64,000 nt of DNA from Hemibagrus wyckioides (taxonomy: Eukaryota > Chordata > Actinopteri > Siluriformes > Bagridae). Position 1 is the stretch's first letter; each line of letters begins with the position of its first letter. The translations under genes and the position numbers were made by a program. The notes beneath the pieces were generated by a model that made no database searches, had not been told where the DNA came from, and saw only the letters and a list, made by a program, of their open reading frames with translations. Of the stretch, positions 12,400 through 24,800 are shown piece after piece. Where the stretch lies: assembly GCF_019097595.1 (NCBI RefSeq), contig NC_080710.1, positions 22,879,780 through 22,943,779 of the forward strand. The letters run 5' to 3'.

Positions 12400-12725
12400 C
12401 AAGTCCCCTTCAGAGGCTTGACCGGTGATGACACAGACGGACACTAGGTGGCGACGTGCCCTCAATGACTGAGCTTACAGAGGAGAAGAAAAGAAGAAGA
12501 ACCAATGCGCTTAAAAGTAATCCTTCCGCAGGGACTGTCGCGGGAATCAAAACAACACAACAAAAAGGGAGCAGTAACGTAAACAATATTACACTTTAGT
12601 CTATATTAATGTGGTCGCTTTTATTTTATTTTTTATTTCGGAGCATTTGGTTTTAAGAGGCGATAAGAACGTGGCACAGTCTTGGCTAGAGGTTGGAGCG
12701 TCCTGTTTGTTGATGTGTGAGACAG
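12400..12725 (+). promoter_or_regulatory. cep162: Probable cep162 promoter and non-coding exon 1
   Basis: This stretch is richer in CpG than its surroundings and carries an E2F-like GCGGGAA (about 12540). A consensus donor (GACAG/GTAACT, cut after 12725) precedes the acceptor of the ATG exon by 251 bases. No TATA box is obvious, as is usual for housekeeping or ciliary genes. The transcription start cannot be placed by eye, so the exon 1 start is undefined. Confidence 0.45.
12440..12455 (+). promoter_or_regulatory. CTCF-like motif (forward orientation) near the cep162 promoter
   Basis: GACACTAGGTGGCGAC fits the CTCF core consensus on the + strand and lies about 300 bases before the proposed exon 1 donor. 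Motif evidence only. Confidence 0.35.
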
Positions 12726-12780
12726 GTAACTAGGTCTAACATCTTAACTGACTTTCTGTTGGACACCTGCTAGTGCACTA

Positions 12781-12783
<3 letters not shown>

Positions 12784-12826
<43 letters not shown>
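12784..12826. repeat. (TG)n microsatellite in cep162 intron 1
   Basis: About 21 TG units, 58 bases after the proposed exon 1 donor. Confidence 0.95.
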
Positions 12827-12828
<2 letters not shown>

Positions 12829-12976
12829 AGTTCAGCTCCCTAACTGGGTTGCATGTCATCTATTTACATTGTTTTATTTAGACTACAACTAGCCCACTAC
12901 CAGGTATATACATGTCATACACACCTGTCTGCACTGCTGATGCTAGCTCGTTATGCTAACTCACTTTTCTGCTCAG

Positions 12977-13062
12977 GGATATGTCATTAACCTGCTCTGG
13001 AAATGGCTTATCGACTGACACAAGAGGAGTTGGATCAACAGTTTGAACAGTTCTTGAAAGAG
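12977..13062 (+). CDS. cep162: cep162 exon 2 (start codon exon), residues 1-20
   Basis: The acceptor is GCTCAG/GG at 12976/12977. ATG 13003 has a strong Kozak context (G at -3, G at +4), and the exon ends in GAAAGAG/GTAAGG, phase 0. The peptide matches the conserved CEP162 N-terminus. An upstream ATG at 12981 opens a short overlapping frame. Confidence 0.93.
12981..13046 (+). promoter_or_regulatory. Upstream ORF overlapping the cep162 start
   Basis: An ATG 22 bases before the main ATG, in a different frame, opens a 21-codon frame ending TGA at 13044-13046, inside the cep162 coding region. Its context (G at -3, T at +4) is weaker than that of the main start, so it could modestly reduce cep162 translation. 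Confidence 0.45.
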
Positions 13063-13067
13063 GTAAG

Positions 13068-13123
<56 letters not shown>

Positions 13124-16100
13124 AATTACCTAATTTTGGTTTGAGCATCAACCAACTGTTATGGTAATATTATATATTATTTTACTTTATGATGTACGAT
13201 GACCCTTAATTCTGTTTGTATCAACAAAAAAACAAGTCAGGAAGTGGTGTCATTTTCAAGCTTGGTTACCTCCAAGTGAAAAAAAAAAAAGAGAGAGAAA
13301 ATCTCATTTGAAGATTTCTATTGAAACATGCCGTGCCTTCTACATTTATAGAAAACTCCATTTTAAAGAATTTAAAGGTTACATTGGTAATTGAGTTCTC
13401 GTTGTGATCCACATCCGTCAGTCTCTACTGGATTTTTTTGGCTGAATACAGTCACACCGATTAGATCAAACTAAACATCAACAACGTTATACCGAAGGAG
13501 GATAGAACTGCGGGCATGAAGCCTTTATGATCGCCACACGTACATTACAGCACAGTGGAATTCTTTTCTGTTCATATCCCAGCATGGTGTGTACATTTAT
13601 ATGCTATTTCATCATATTTATGTTCTGTTATCTTTACAGTCAGTGTCTGATGACTCGGTTGATTTGGGCAGCAGCTCTAAGCGTCCCAGCGTTTTGGATA
13701 ACCTAGGAAAGGCACCTCAACAGCAACAGGAGAAGAAAAGCCAGAGTTCAGTGCTTTGGTGGCAAGAAGATGAAGACAGTGATGAGACTCTGGGAAAAGG
13801 TAGGTTCAGTAATGATGTTTAGATGCAATTCAGACTGGAGACCTAAACCTCTGATCTGAAATTTCTATTGTAATAAATGCAATATGCGAAAAGTTTGATT
13901 TGCATAAAACTAACATGTTAAAGGTTTTATTAATGCTCATCATTTGATACTTCGCCGAAACTAAGCAATAGTGGTGGGTAGCAAAAAGCTATGGCGCACA
14001 ATATAACCTAGCAAAAACCTTCAACCAACGATTACTATATAATGCATTGAGACCTGTAGAAGTTAATATTATCTGAATTGTGTGACAGAAATGGATTAGA
14101 AGAGTGAAAAAGTATTCACTGACTGGGAAATAACATGCCACTACTGATGAGAGATCCCCAAACCCTAGGGTTTTTTGCAGTCATCAAAAAAACAGTCAAA
14201 CACCAAATTGTTTGGCTGTTTAGAGCCTAGATTTGCGAATTATCATGAGCATTTCTATAAAGCCAAGGTCTCCCTTATTTCATATTGTCATAAGTAATTT
14301 ATTTGTGGAATGACTGTGAAAGGTAGAACATGGTTTAGAAAACAAAACAAGGCATTTAAAAAGGTATTCATAACGATTTGCTAAATTGTTCTCTAGTCCA
14401 CAGGGTTTTTTTTTTTCTTTTCAGTAATAACATAAACATTAATTTGAGGTGATCTGGAAAAGAAACACTCATAGTTTAGTAGAATTCATTCTGATTGCCA
14501 AACACATGATGTTGGCAACAAGAGCATATCTGACTGTTGCATGTCTGGTGAGTCATTTGTCTATAACACATGCCAGAGTTGTAGCAGAACACTGCATCTT
14601 CCCCAAAGCCCAGCCAACTTGAAATGCCTTTATGACTGCTGCCAGTTAGTTCACAGGTCTTCTCTGAAACAGATGACTGCTGCCAGTTAGTTCACTCTGT
14701 AGTTCATCTCTGAAACTGGAAGACATATTTGCACATTGTCTAAGTTCCTGGGCAAGTCTTTGATACAAAACCTACACATGTTTGCATTTAGTGATGTTCA
14801 CAAAACTCAGTAAAAGGAAATGCTCCACATGCTGTAAGCATGAGTTGACTACTAAATGGTTTTTAGTAGTTTTTTTTTTCTCTTTTAGTAGATTTTTGCC
14901 TTTATCCAGTTAAAATAGTATCAGTGTTAAGGCAACTGAAAAGGAGCCAAATTACAGAAAAGCAGAATAAGGTGTAAATTAAATGAGATGAAACAGTGGT
15001 TTGACATGAAAATACAGAGGAGAGAAAATGGATACCTATAGAAACAGCAGTGCTAGTGACTGTCAGCAAAGTCTCTTGGGCTTCTTGTGCACCATTGCAA
15101 ATCCCATTTGTACACAAGCTTTCATCCTCTGGGGAAAAATCATCCCATACATATTCATTACATTTTGAATTGTATTTTAAATATTCGCATTTTTAACTTT
15201 TAAGCAGCATCTGCGTTTTTGCAGAACTTGCAGGAGTTTCATGAACAGCAAATGTTCCTATGAACAGTTTTCAAATGAATTCATTCGTATCCAGCCTGAC
15301 AAATGAGACCATTCTGCTTCATCCCATGCTTCCCTCTGCTCCTATGATTCTAGAAAACCAGATTAAGTTGTAATCAGATTATTCCTTGTGCGATTCCCTG
15401 ATCTGTTATTACTTCAGGGCATCTTTATGAGATCATCTTCCTTGCTTTTTGTGTCTTTGGTGTTTACAAAAAAATCTTTTGACATTCACCTTGTTCTCTG
15501 TGATTATCTCTTATTTCTCCTATTTGCTAACCCACATGAAGCTGGTAAGTTTAAATTTGTCAGGAATAAAAACACCCATGTTGTGGACACTCATGCCATG
15601 GACAGCAGACAGAGTCCATTTCAGGGTACAGCTTTTTATTTATTTATTTATTTTTTTTACCTATTAATACTCAGTACCCCCTAACATAGGTTTTCTTATG
15701 ACTGTTCCTCCATTGTGTGAATCCCTGAAGCTTCCCTGTAAAATAACATTATCCTCATTTATTCTTGGTTTCCTTCCTACAATCAGTTTATTTCATTTGG
15801 CTCTGTAACTTGTTTGTGTTATTTCTTGCTCTGTGCCTTGCCCATTAGTCCCCTCTAAACCCGTCCTTAAACCCCGCAGCAAGGCACTCGACAACGTTAG
15901 ACATCAAGGCAAGCTCCATCTGCCTAATCAAGAGCCTTCTTATAGCGCCGATAGGCAGCAAAGCTCTGAACACATTATATCAAAGCCAAAGCCACAGTCC
16001 TCCAAAATGTCCAGTGATTCAGAAGGAAGAAGTGCTTCAGATGATGAAGCTCTCACTGTGTCAAGTGGTACAAAACCAGATATGGCTGAGAATTCCCACC

Positions 16101-18042
16101 ATCCCACTGGGACTGTCTCTGAAAATCCTCCTACAGAAAAGTGTGATTCATGGAACAGCAGCGATGGTAATATATATCTGTAATAGGACTCATAGGATTT
16201 ATTTGTCACATGCCCAGTTATATAGGGTACAATGTGTTAGTGAAATGCAGAGATGCTGATACTGGGCCTGTAAAATAAGCATGTGTAAAGAGTAATAAAG
16301 TTATTAAAATATCAAATAAAATAGGCATAGACATAAGGTGGAAAAAAAGATATAGGAAAATATAGGTAACTGCAAAAGAATGTCATAAATAAGAACAGTA
16401 ATAAAGAATATGATGGTGAGAGAAGAAGGATGGCCTATCATTTGAAAATGGTAGCGATGAAGTGATGTACATTGACCCGAGTGTATAATTGTGGAAATGT
16501 ATGTAGGTAGCAGACAGACTGTCTAAATATCGTTTGCAAATTAATGTAAGTCCAGCACTCAGGAGTTTCTTCTGTCATTCATTTATGTTTCTGGTGTTGT
16601 ATCAGATCAGATTCTCAACATGTGTCTAAATGGTGCCGTTTGACTTGATCATATTTTCTGTTTGATATTATCTTGATCACAAAGGTGTAGGATTGAGCAT
16701 CACAGCTGCCCAAAGGAAATGGAGCTGTCCATGTGGGTCTAACAACCTGTCGTACAACCAGAACTATATGATCCATGCATATTTTAAAAGGAATATTGCT
16801 ACTACACTCTGTACAAGAGAGGAACAGTTCTGAGCAGTTTCTGAGTGACATTTGTTTTCAGTGGTTTCAGTCCATTTTTATGTTTTTACATTCATTACTC
16901 TTGCTCAAAAAATAAAAATATAGAATATTTAATATATTCAGTCGTGGTTTTATCATGTGGAATGAGCAAATTCGTATAAAAATTTAAAATATGTTAAAAA
17001 CCACATTTTTCGTAATTCATATATTCACTTGGGTTGAGTTGGGCCAAATGAAAGCCCTGCTTAATTTTTTTAATGCGTGTAATTACAGTATTTTTATTTA
17101 ATTATTTTTTGCATGTAAAGAATTTCTATCCAGTAATTACTTGCTAATGTAGCAGGCGGTTGTGTAAACACTAGCCGTAATTAAACGTGGCTGCATAATA
17201 CCATGTATGAGGAGACATTGAATGACATCTTGAATGTAAGGGTGCTTTTGCAATTCAAATGTAAAGTGCAGCTAATGCACCTATTCATGTTCCAGTCTTA
17301 GTTTTGCTACGAGAATTCTTTCAGTTTTTTTTTTTCTTTTATGTTCCTTTATGTTGCCGGCAAAAATGATAGCTCTTGGGAAGACCTTCCTCAAATCCTT
17401 AAGGAAGTCCCAAACCATCCAGGAGGTTGATGAAGATCAGGCGAAAGAACGATGCTTTCATGATGAGCCCAGAGCGGAGGCGGTCATGTTCAGCAGAGAC
17501 AGTCTAGAGCCAGAGGGTTGGTCTTTCACTCGTAATCGTCGTTCTGTTTGACACATTGGGTCATTTGCTCATTTTTGCATTAACCAGAAATATTTTCTGT
17601 TTGGCACAGATTCACTAGTGATCTATGGATCTGCACAGAGTGCTGCCGCTTTGGGTTTGCGAACTCTGAATGAGGAAGTGGAGCAAGCAAGCTTTTTGGA
17701 CAAGGAGTCTGTGACTGAAGAATCAAGACTGAACAAAGACCAGGAATCCTTCAGCCCTGCTCTTGCATCTCCTCAAAGGTGCTACAAAGACAGTGGGGGA
17801 AAATCAGTGACCATGTATTAGACATGTAGAACCGCAGATATTTATACATTTGTATGTGTGTTTTGTGTGTATGTGCATGGTTGTGTTTCAGGGAAGACGA
17901 TGACTCGTTGATGAAGCAGAATCAAAGTGTAGATGGAGAAAGAGATTTGGGTTCTGTGAAAGACACTCCAGGTGAGGGAGTCCTGCACAAGTTATTATTT
18001 CTGAATAATGTGTAGGATCTTATGTGGGAATTTTACCTCATC

Positions 18043-18074
<32 letters not shown>

Positions 18075-18796
18075 GCATGCATATACAGTATACATCACAC
18101 AAACATACCTTACATGCTCAGAGCAGAGGCTGTAACAGTGAGAGAGGAAGGATAGCCTATCATGTGAAAACGGTAGCAATGACCAGAGTGTATATTCAAG
18201 GAAATGTATGTAGATAGCAGATCAGGCAATCACAGAGAAAGTTATGTACATGCACCTTGACACTGCCTTTATTTGAATAGTAATGTTGAGTCCTCAGTCA
18301 CACCGTAAGGAAGCATCTTTTTATTGCAAACTAAATAGTCAGGTTTGGTTTGTGATTGGTGACCCTTTAGTGGAAGAATACTACCAAAGGATAAAAGTAT
18401 ATTGAATTAATTGTGTTGTATATTTTATTGCTTTGTGTTTCCACACCAGCATCCCCTGCTTACAGTGATGATTTTGAAGATGAGGCAAGTGATAAGGAAT
18501 CTGAAGAAAAGGTAAGGACATAATTTAGTGTACATACCTTTTTTAAATTTTGTTATGGATAAATTGCACATTATTTTTTTGCTAGGTTCGTTTTTTGTAG
18601 ATACTCTAAACCTCTAAAGGGAATTTCTTTTTTCTCTCCTCCTGTTGCAGAAGCCAGAAAGGTGTGGGATGCTTGCTAAAGGTAATTATATACATTGCTT
18701 TCAGATTAGTGGAATTCATCATGACTAATCACATTAATTTGTACAGCCGAGTTCTATCTGTCTGTGTGTGGATCTATCTATCTATCTATCTATCTA

Positions 18797-18887
<91 letters not shown>

Positions 18888-21800
18888 CCTTGCTGGTAGT
18901 TCTCTGGCATTTGGTGAACTGTTATTCCCATCAATTTCTAGCAGTTCACTGTGACAGTTACCGACCGTACATACTGCAGAGCAAATAGTCAAAAGGTTGC
19001 AGTGTGGAGGCTGCAATTATTTCCTTGGATTAAGTGTACAGTATGCTCAAAAATCCATGAAATGGTTGGCACATGGTTCAGCATAATGATGCTTCTGTTT
19101 TTCTTACAGAGCATGTGGACAGTTTCCTGTTTTTATCAATATAATGTGTTTTAACTTTGAGGTAATTACCTTGCTTTCTCAGTCATTCAGTCTGGTATTA
19201 AGGGAAGAAATGAATCCAGACTAGACTACAGATTACGAAATTAGTTGTATTTAAAATGTATTGTGTTAGTATTATACCTGACACTGTGTGTGTGTTTGCT
19301 GCTAATTTTGAAGTGTCTTGTTTGCTAGTGTCCCTGCATGACTCTTTGAACTCCACGGATGGAGCTCCAGTGCCTGCTTTGTCCAAAAATGTGCAAGAGA
19401 AACCTGAGTTCCCTGACTCCAGAATGGCACCGGCATCAGGGCAAGGCACCACAGGTCTGTTTACATTTCTAATGGGTAGAAAAGATAAGCTTTTATAAGC
19501 TAATGCTAGTCATTTTAATAAGCTGCTTATTTTGCTGGGTCTTCATGTTTTGTTTTGCTGTCAAATTCTGTAGGACTGTCATATGGTCAGAGCGGGGCAA
19601 GTGACATGGAGGCTCTGCAGGAGGCCTACAGGCAGATCACTCACTCGGTGAGCAAGTGTGAGGAGCGAGAGGAGGAGCGTAGTAGGAGTCCCTCCTCTCT
19701 CTCCACTCCAGAATGTATGAAGAGAACCACACAGCATGGCTCCACAACAGAATCAGGTCAGTAAGAGTAAGTCTGCACGGATCAGAGCATTATAATGAGC
19801 TTTTCAGTGAGACATGTTTATACCGGGAACTGAAGTGCTTTAACTGCCTGTCACTTTGATTACTCGGGTTATTGAGGTTTGAAATTGGTTTCCTTAGGGG
19901 AGTGCGGCGTTGCCTGAATTTTGAATTGAGGTCTTATAGTTCAGTAGTTTGCATAGTAACAGTATATACTATGATAGACACATTTTATGACTGTCTTTCT
20001 ATAGGTACATTTTTTAAATTCACTGGAGTCTTTCACAAAAATAAGGTTTTACACAGAGTGTTTTTAATTGAATTTTTAATTAAAACTACAAAGAAACAAA
20101 CAGGAGAATAAATTTATTAAAAAAAAGACTATTGTGAGTAGACATTCAACAGAAGTAGCAAGTATTGTGCATTTATCTAAATATGAATCACTCCAAACTG
20201 ATTATTCCCAGGCCAGCTGTTTCTCTGCATCTTGTAGAGAGATGCACAGCTAATTGATTTGATTCATGTGCTAGATAAATGTGATGCATAATTTATGTTT
20301 GAAAAATTCACACTTGCACAAGGCCATATGTGCTCAAAATCATGATAACTGTGGCCAGACTCTACATTTCTTTCTCTCCACGTTTTCATTCTCAACCAGA
20401 CCCACTTTGCAACACTCTAAATTCTAAATGTTTTGGAGAGAGAACTACCAGATGGAATTTTTTTTTTTTTTTTTTAACTCATTTTTACCAGTATGCCACC
20501 CACCATGAGGCTTCTCTAACGTAATCACTTCTTGTTGTCTTGTTTGTGTTGAAGATTTACCCACTGCTGAAGAACTGATGCGTGCTATTGGACCAGATTC
20601 AGGAATCACTATCGGCTTGTGTCTTGATGCCTTAAGGTAAGCTCTCTGGAGCATTACACCTCTCTGTGATTATTAGGAATAGATAGGTTGATGCTGTTTC
20701 TGTTTTAGTGAAGGAGCTGTAGACAAGAAGGATGAAAGTTTGGATTCGGGGGGCCCCACTACAAGAGCTAAAGCTAAGCACTCTCCTCTGGCTCTCAGAG
20801 AAGCAGATAATGAGAGCCCTAAAGCAGTGGAGCAGTATCAAACATCATCCCAGCACAGACACAGGAGCATTACAGACGAGGTGAAAAGGCTCATGCAGGA
20901 GCAGGATGACTTCCCTGAGGTCTCTCCTGTGGCCTCTGGCAGAGGCAAGAAGTCTCAGGTGAAGTCTGTCAGATGTGAAAAGTTATAATGAATATAGTCT
21001 CAATACCATGGCCTGACCATTAATGCAAATAGGATTGCTGCGATTGTGTTAATGATGATAATTATGACGGGTTTGTTAACATTTTATGCAGGTTCCACAC
21101 AGGTCCACTACCGCACCGCCTTTTTCATCTGCCTCTGGAAAAGTTTCAGTCCCAACTGTAAAAACTAAGAAAGCTGACATCAAGCCATTACCCAAAGCCT
21201 CCACACCAACCAGACCCAACAGATTAGCTAAACCTCCATCTCCACTGACTCAAAGGAAGAGTCAAAACCAACCATCCAAAAGGATCTCTTCTCTTAGTCA
21301 AACCCATATTGTCAAAGGTATTAACCCCTCTGCTTAATATTCACAGTATCTGTCAACCTGTTGCATTCTTTCTTTTCCCCAAGCTTGTACTACAGCTTCT
21401 TTGTGGTGGTGCTTGTTTTAGGAGTTTTTTTCATTCAGTCTTCTCTTCAGGAGGTGAAATGCTGCTCAGTTGGCTTTGGTCTGTTGATTGATTCAGCCTG
21501 TCTAAAACCTCTGGTTAGCAGTGTCTTTTGAGTAATTTTCTGCAGGATTTCTCTATGCATTGGCAGGCAGAATGTTTCGGTAGATTTCTAAATACATTCT
21601 GCTGCTACTATTGTGAGTCACATCATCAATAAGATTATGAAGTCTGTTCCAGAAGCAGCCATGCAAGCCCAAGCCATGACACTACCTCTACTACACTTGA
21701 CCGATGATCTCATATCTTTTGGATCACGAGCAGCTCCTGTCTTTCTCTGCACTTTAGCCTTTCTATCACTTTGGTTGACATTAATCTTGGTTCCAGAACT

Positions 21801-24800
21801 TTTGTGGCTTATCTCTTTATTTCTTTGTGAGTTCGGATTCTTACTGCAGACGAGTGGTTTGCATCTTGTGGCATGGCCTCTCTATTTCTGCTCTCAAAAT
21901 CTTCTAGGAACAGTGGATTGTGATACTTTCACTCCTGCCCTGTGGAGGTTACTGATGTCACTAAGTGGTGTTTTTATTTTTCTTCACAGCTCTCACCATG
22001 TTTCTATCATTAACTGTTCTTGACCAGTTTGTGTGATGTCTTACTGCTGGTATACCTACCAGTGGTTTATTTCCACCCCAAAAAAACCTGACATTCCAGA
22101 TGGATTATGCACTATGCTTGTGCAATGGCCCTGATTTGATATTCCCTCTTCACCTCTCAAACCGGCCTGCTTTTCTCCCATAAATACCTCCCAGATTTGT
22201 TCTGTAGCAGTAAAGCATGGGCCTTAGCCAGTTAAGATTAGACAAGTTTCTGAAGCATTTTTTAGATCAATAACCTGCAGCAGGCTTTGAATCTGATAAA
22301 GCAGCAACTTGTGCACTGAGTGCAAATGTGTGTCCTTTACGATCTCCACTGCTGTTGAATTTTATGTGAAGTCTCGTGGATTGTAAACCTGAAGTCAAAC
22401 CACTAGATGTCAAAAATGAGCCAGAAATTGGCACAAATTGAGAAATATTAAAAGAGCAAAAGATTTTTGTTGATATGCTGTGTTAGGGTTATCTTTTCTT
22501 TTCCTTTCTATTTTAAACATGCTCTTCATGTCTCTGTGTAGGTCCAGACTCTGGTTTGAAGGTAAGCAATGATCTTGTTGCTTCGATACAGTCTATTGCT
22601 GCCTTTTTACAACACAGGATGGAAGCAGATGGTCCAAACACTGGCTATACTGAGCAGTCAGTACAGCAGGCAAAACAAAGCAAAGTGAGTAAATTCCTCC
22701 TGTATTACTCTTCTTTTGTCTCATTTTATTAAATCTCTGTTCCTGCAGTGTGTGCATTTCTTCTGTCTGTTTTCCTATCCGCATCACTTGTGTTAAAGAG
22801 AGAGACAGAGAAAGAAGAAGCTGTAGCCAGAGGCCATGACCTTTCATTAGAGTACTCCTCATTGGAGCGTATACGTCTGCAGCTGGCTCAGAAAGAGAGA
22901 GAATATCTCCACAGGGAGAAGCAGTTCCAGCAGGATCACAGCAAGGAGATCAGCGCTCTCAAACAGGAGAATTATATGTTGCAGAGCAAGGTTAATTATT
23001 CTTTTATGGTATTATGCGTCCTCATTTTGAATCAGTTGTTTACATGCACAGTCTCAATAAAACATTTTGCTGCATAATGCACATAAAAGAAATCATTACT
23101 GTTAAGACAGTACATTGGCTTTCTTAATACTGCACATAAAAGAAATCATAAGTGTTATGTCAGTACATTGGCTTTCTTAATAATGCATATAAAAGAAATC
23201 ATAACTGTTATGTCAGTACATTGGCTTTCTTAAACCTCATGGTGGCACATAATCTGTGGTTATTGTTCCAGACTTTGGTCATTTTAGGTGTTACAGGCTA
23301 GAATTTCTCTGTAGAGGTAGATTATGAAAAAAGAAAAAAGTGTAAACTGTCATTAGGTACTCATTCAGTCTCATATTTAGTCATTAGGAATTACATATGC
23401 TATGTTTAGCAAAACCAAACAACAGTCTATGAATAAGATCAACTTAAATTGCATCAAATATGGATTTTCCAGGCTTTTCCTTTCTCTGATGAATTTGTTT
23501 TAAGAGAAGAGTCATAGTAAGGGCTGGATTTGTTCCACTGTTTGCCGTGGTGTTTGTTTCACTCACTGGGGGTTGTATTTGTGAGAGTGAATAAGTTGTA
23601 TTCTCTTTCTGAGAGTGTTTTTAAAGATGGACATCCTAGATGAGCGCAAGGCTTTTACTGGGCTTTTTAATGTTTATCTCGATCACGACCTTTCTACAAC
23701 ACTCAGTCTCATCTACAGCACATGATTGGGTGACTAAACCCGAAAGATTTTTTTTTTTTTTTATTAACCTCCAGTTTCCATTTCTCAACTCTTCCTGAGC
23801 TTATCTGGCAGGCTAAATGTGGTGCAACAGACTAAGGCTAATGCATGATGAGATGGTGTGTTTACCACTCCAAAAGTTCCTTCTTCTTTTTTTAAATAAC
23901 GCCTTTCCACAGCAATTTGCAAGCAATTACATTTTTTATTAATTAAAGAATGGCACATCCTACTACTTATGTGGTTATAGTTAGGATAAATGTTGTGGAA
24001 CATCCTCAGAACAAGTTCCTGTTATCACTTATGTTGTAGCAGCTGTAAACATCTAGCATCTCATTTTTCCTCTCTTTAAGTTAATAAGCTTGCAGAAAGC
24101 AGCTTGTCAGTGCTTTAGAGAAATTGCAAATGCCTGTAGAGTCTCTTGTGGTACATAACAAAACATCTTTTCATAAATGTCATGTAAATGTCACTTCACA
24201 GGAAGTTTCACCATAATGATGCTTATAATTTTTTTTCTTTGTTAAATAACACATCTTTTTAAGCTATTTATTATAGGCTTAAATTGTTTGGAATGTCTGG
24301 CATAGTCTTTGTGAATTGTTCGTATACCTACAATAACATGTCAGAGCAAATGCATTATTATAAACCTGTGAAATGCCTTGCCTTGTTATAGAAAATTAAT
24401 CAATACCTTATAACCAATCAGACCCAAGAATCCGACATTGTGCTATAATAAATTCAGTGTTGGTGGTCTAAGCACAGATGTGTTGGTGTTAGAATGTAGC
24501 ACTTGAATCAGAAATGAATTTTCTTTTCAGTAAAAGGATGCATCTATGTATTGTGTTGTGGAATTTTGAAAAAGGGTTGCTTTTAGAGCTTGTCTTATAT
24601 GAGTAAGTATAGTGTATGTCATAGAAAACATTTGACCTTCAGTTGCACAGTGCAGAAGAGGCAATCAGGAAGCACAGATGGAATTTTGGTGAGGCTTCAG
24701 ACCCAGAAAAAGACGAGAAACTGAGACTGATTGAGAAGGAATTGAAGGAGCAGGAGACTCTAATTCAAGGCTACCATATGGTAAGCTTATTTCTCTGCCG

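Noticed and set aside
17365..17415. An alternative frame [15 protein letters not shown] at cep162 exon 5
   Set aside because: It meets stops within 60 bases and does not fit the splice phases. The chosen frame gives [13 protein letters not shown] and stays open through the exon.
21613..22023. A 136-codon hydrophobic open frame in cep162 intron 14
   Set aside because: No recognisable family, no acceptor or donor in phase with neighbours, and no equivalent in CEP162.
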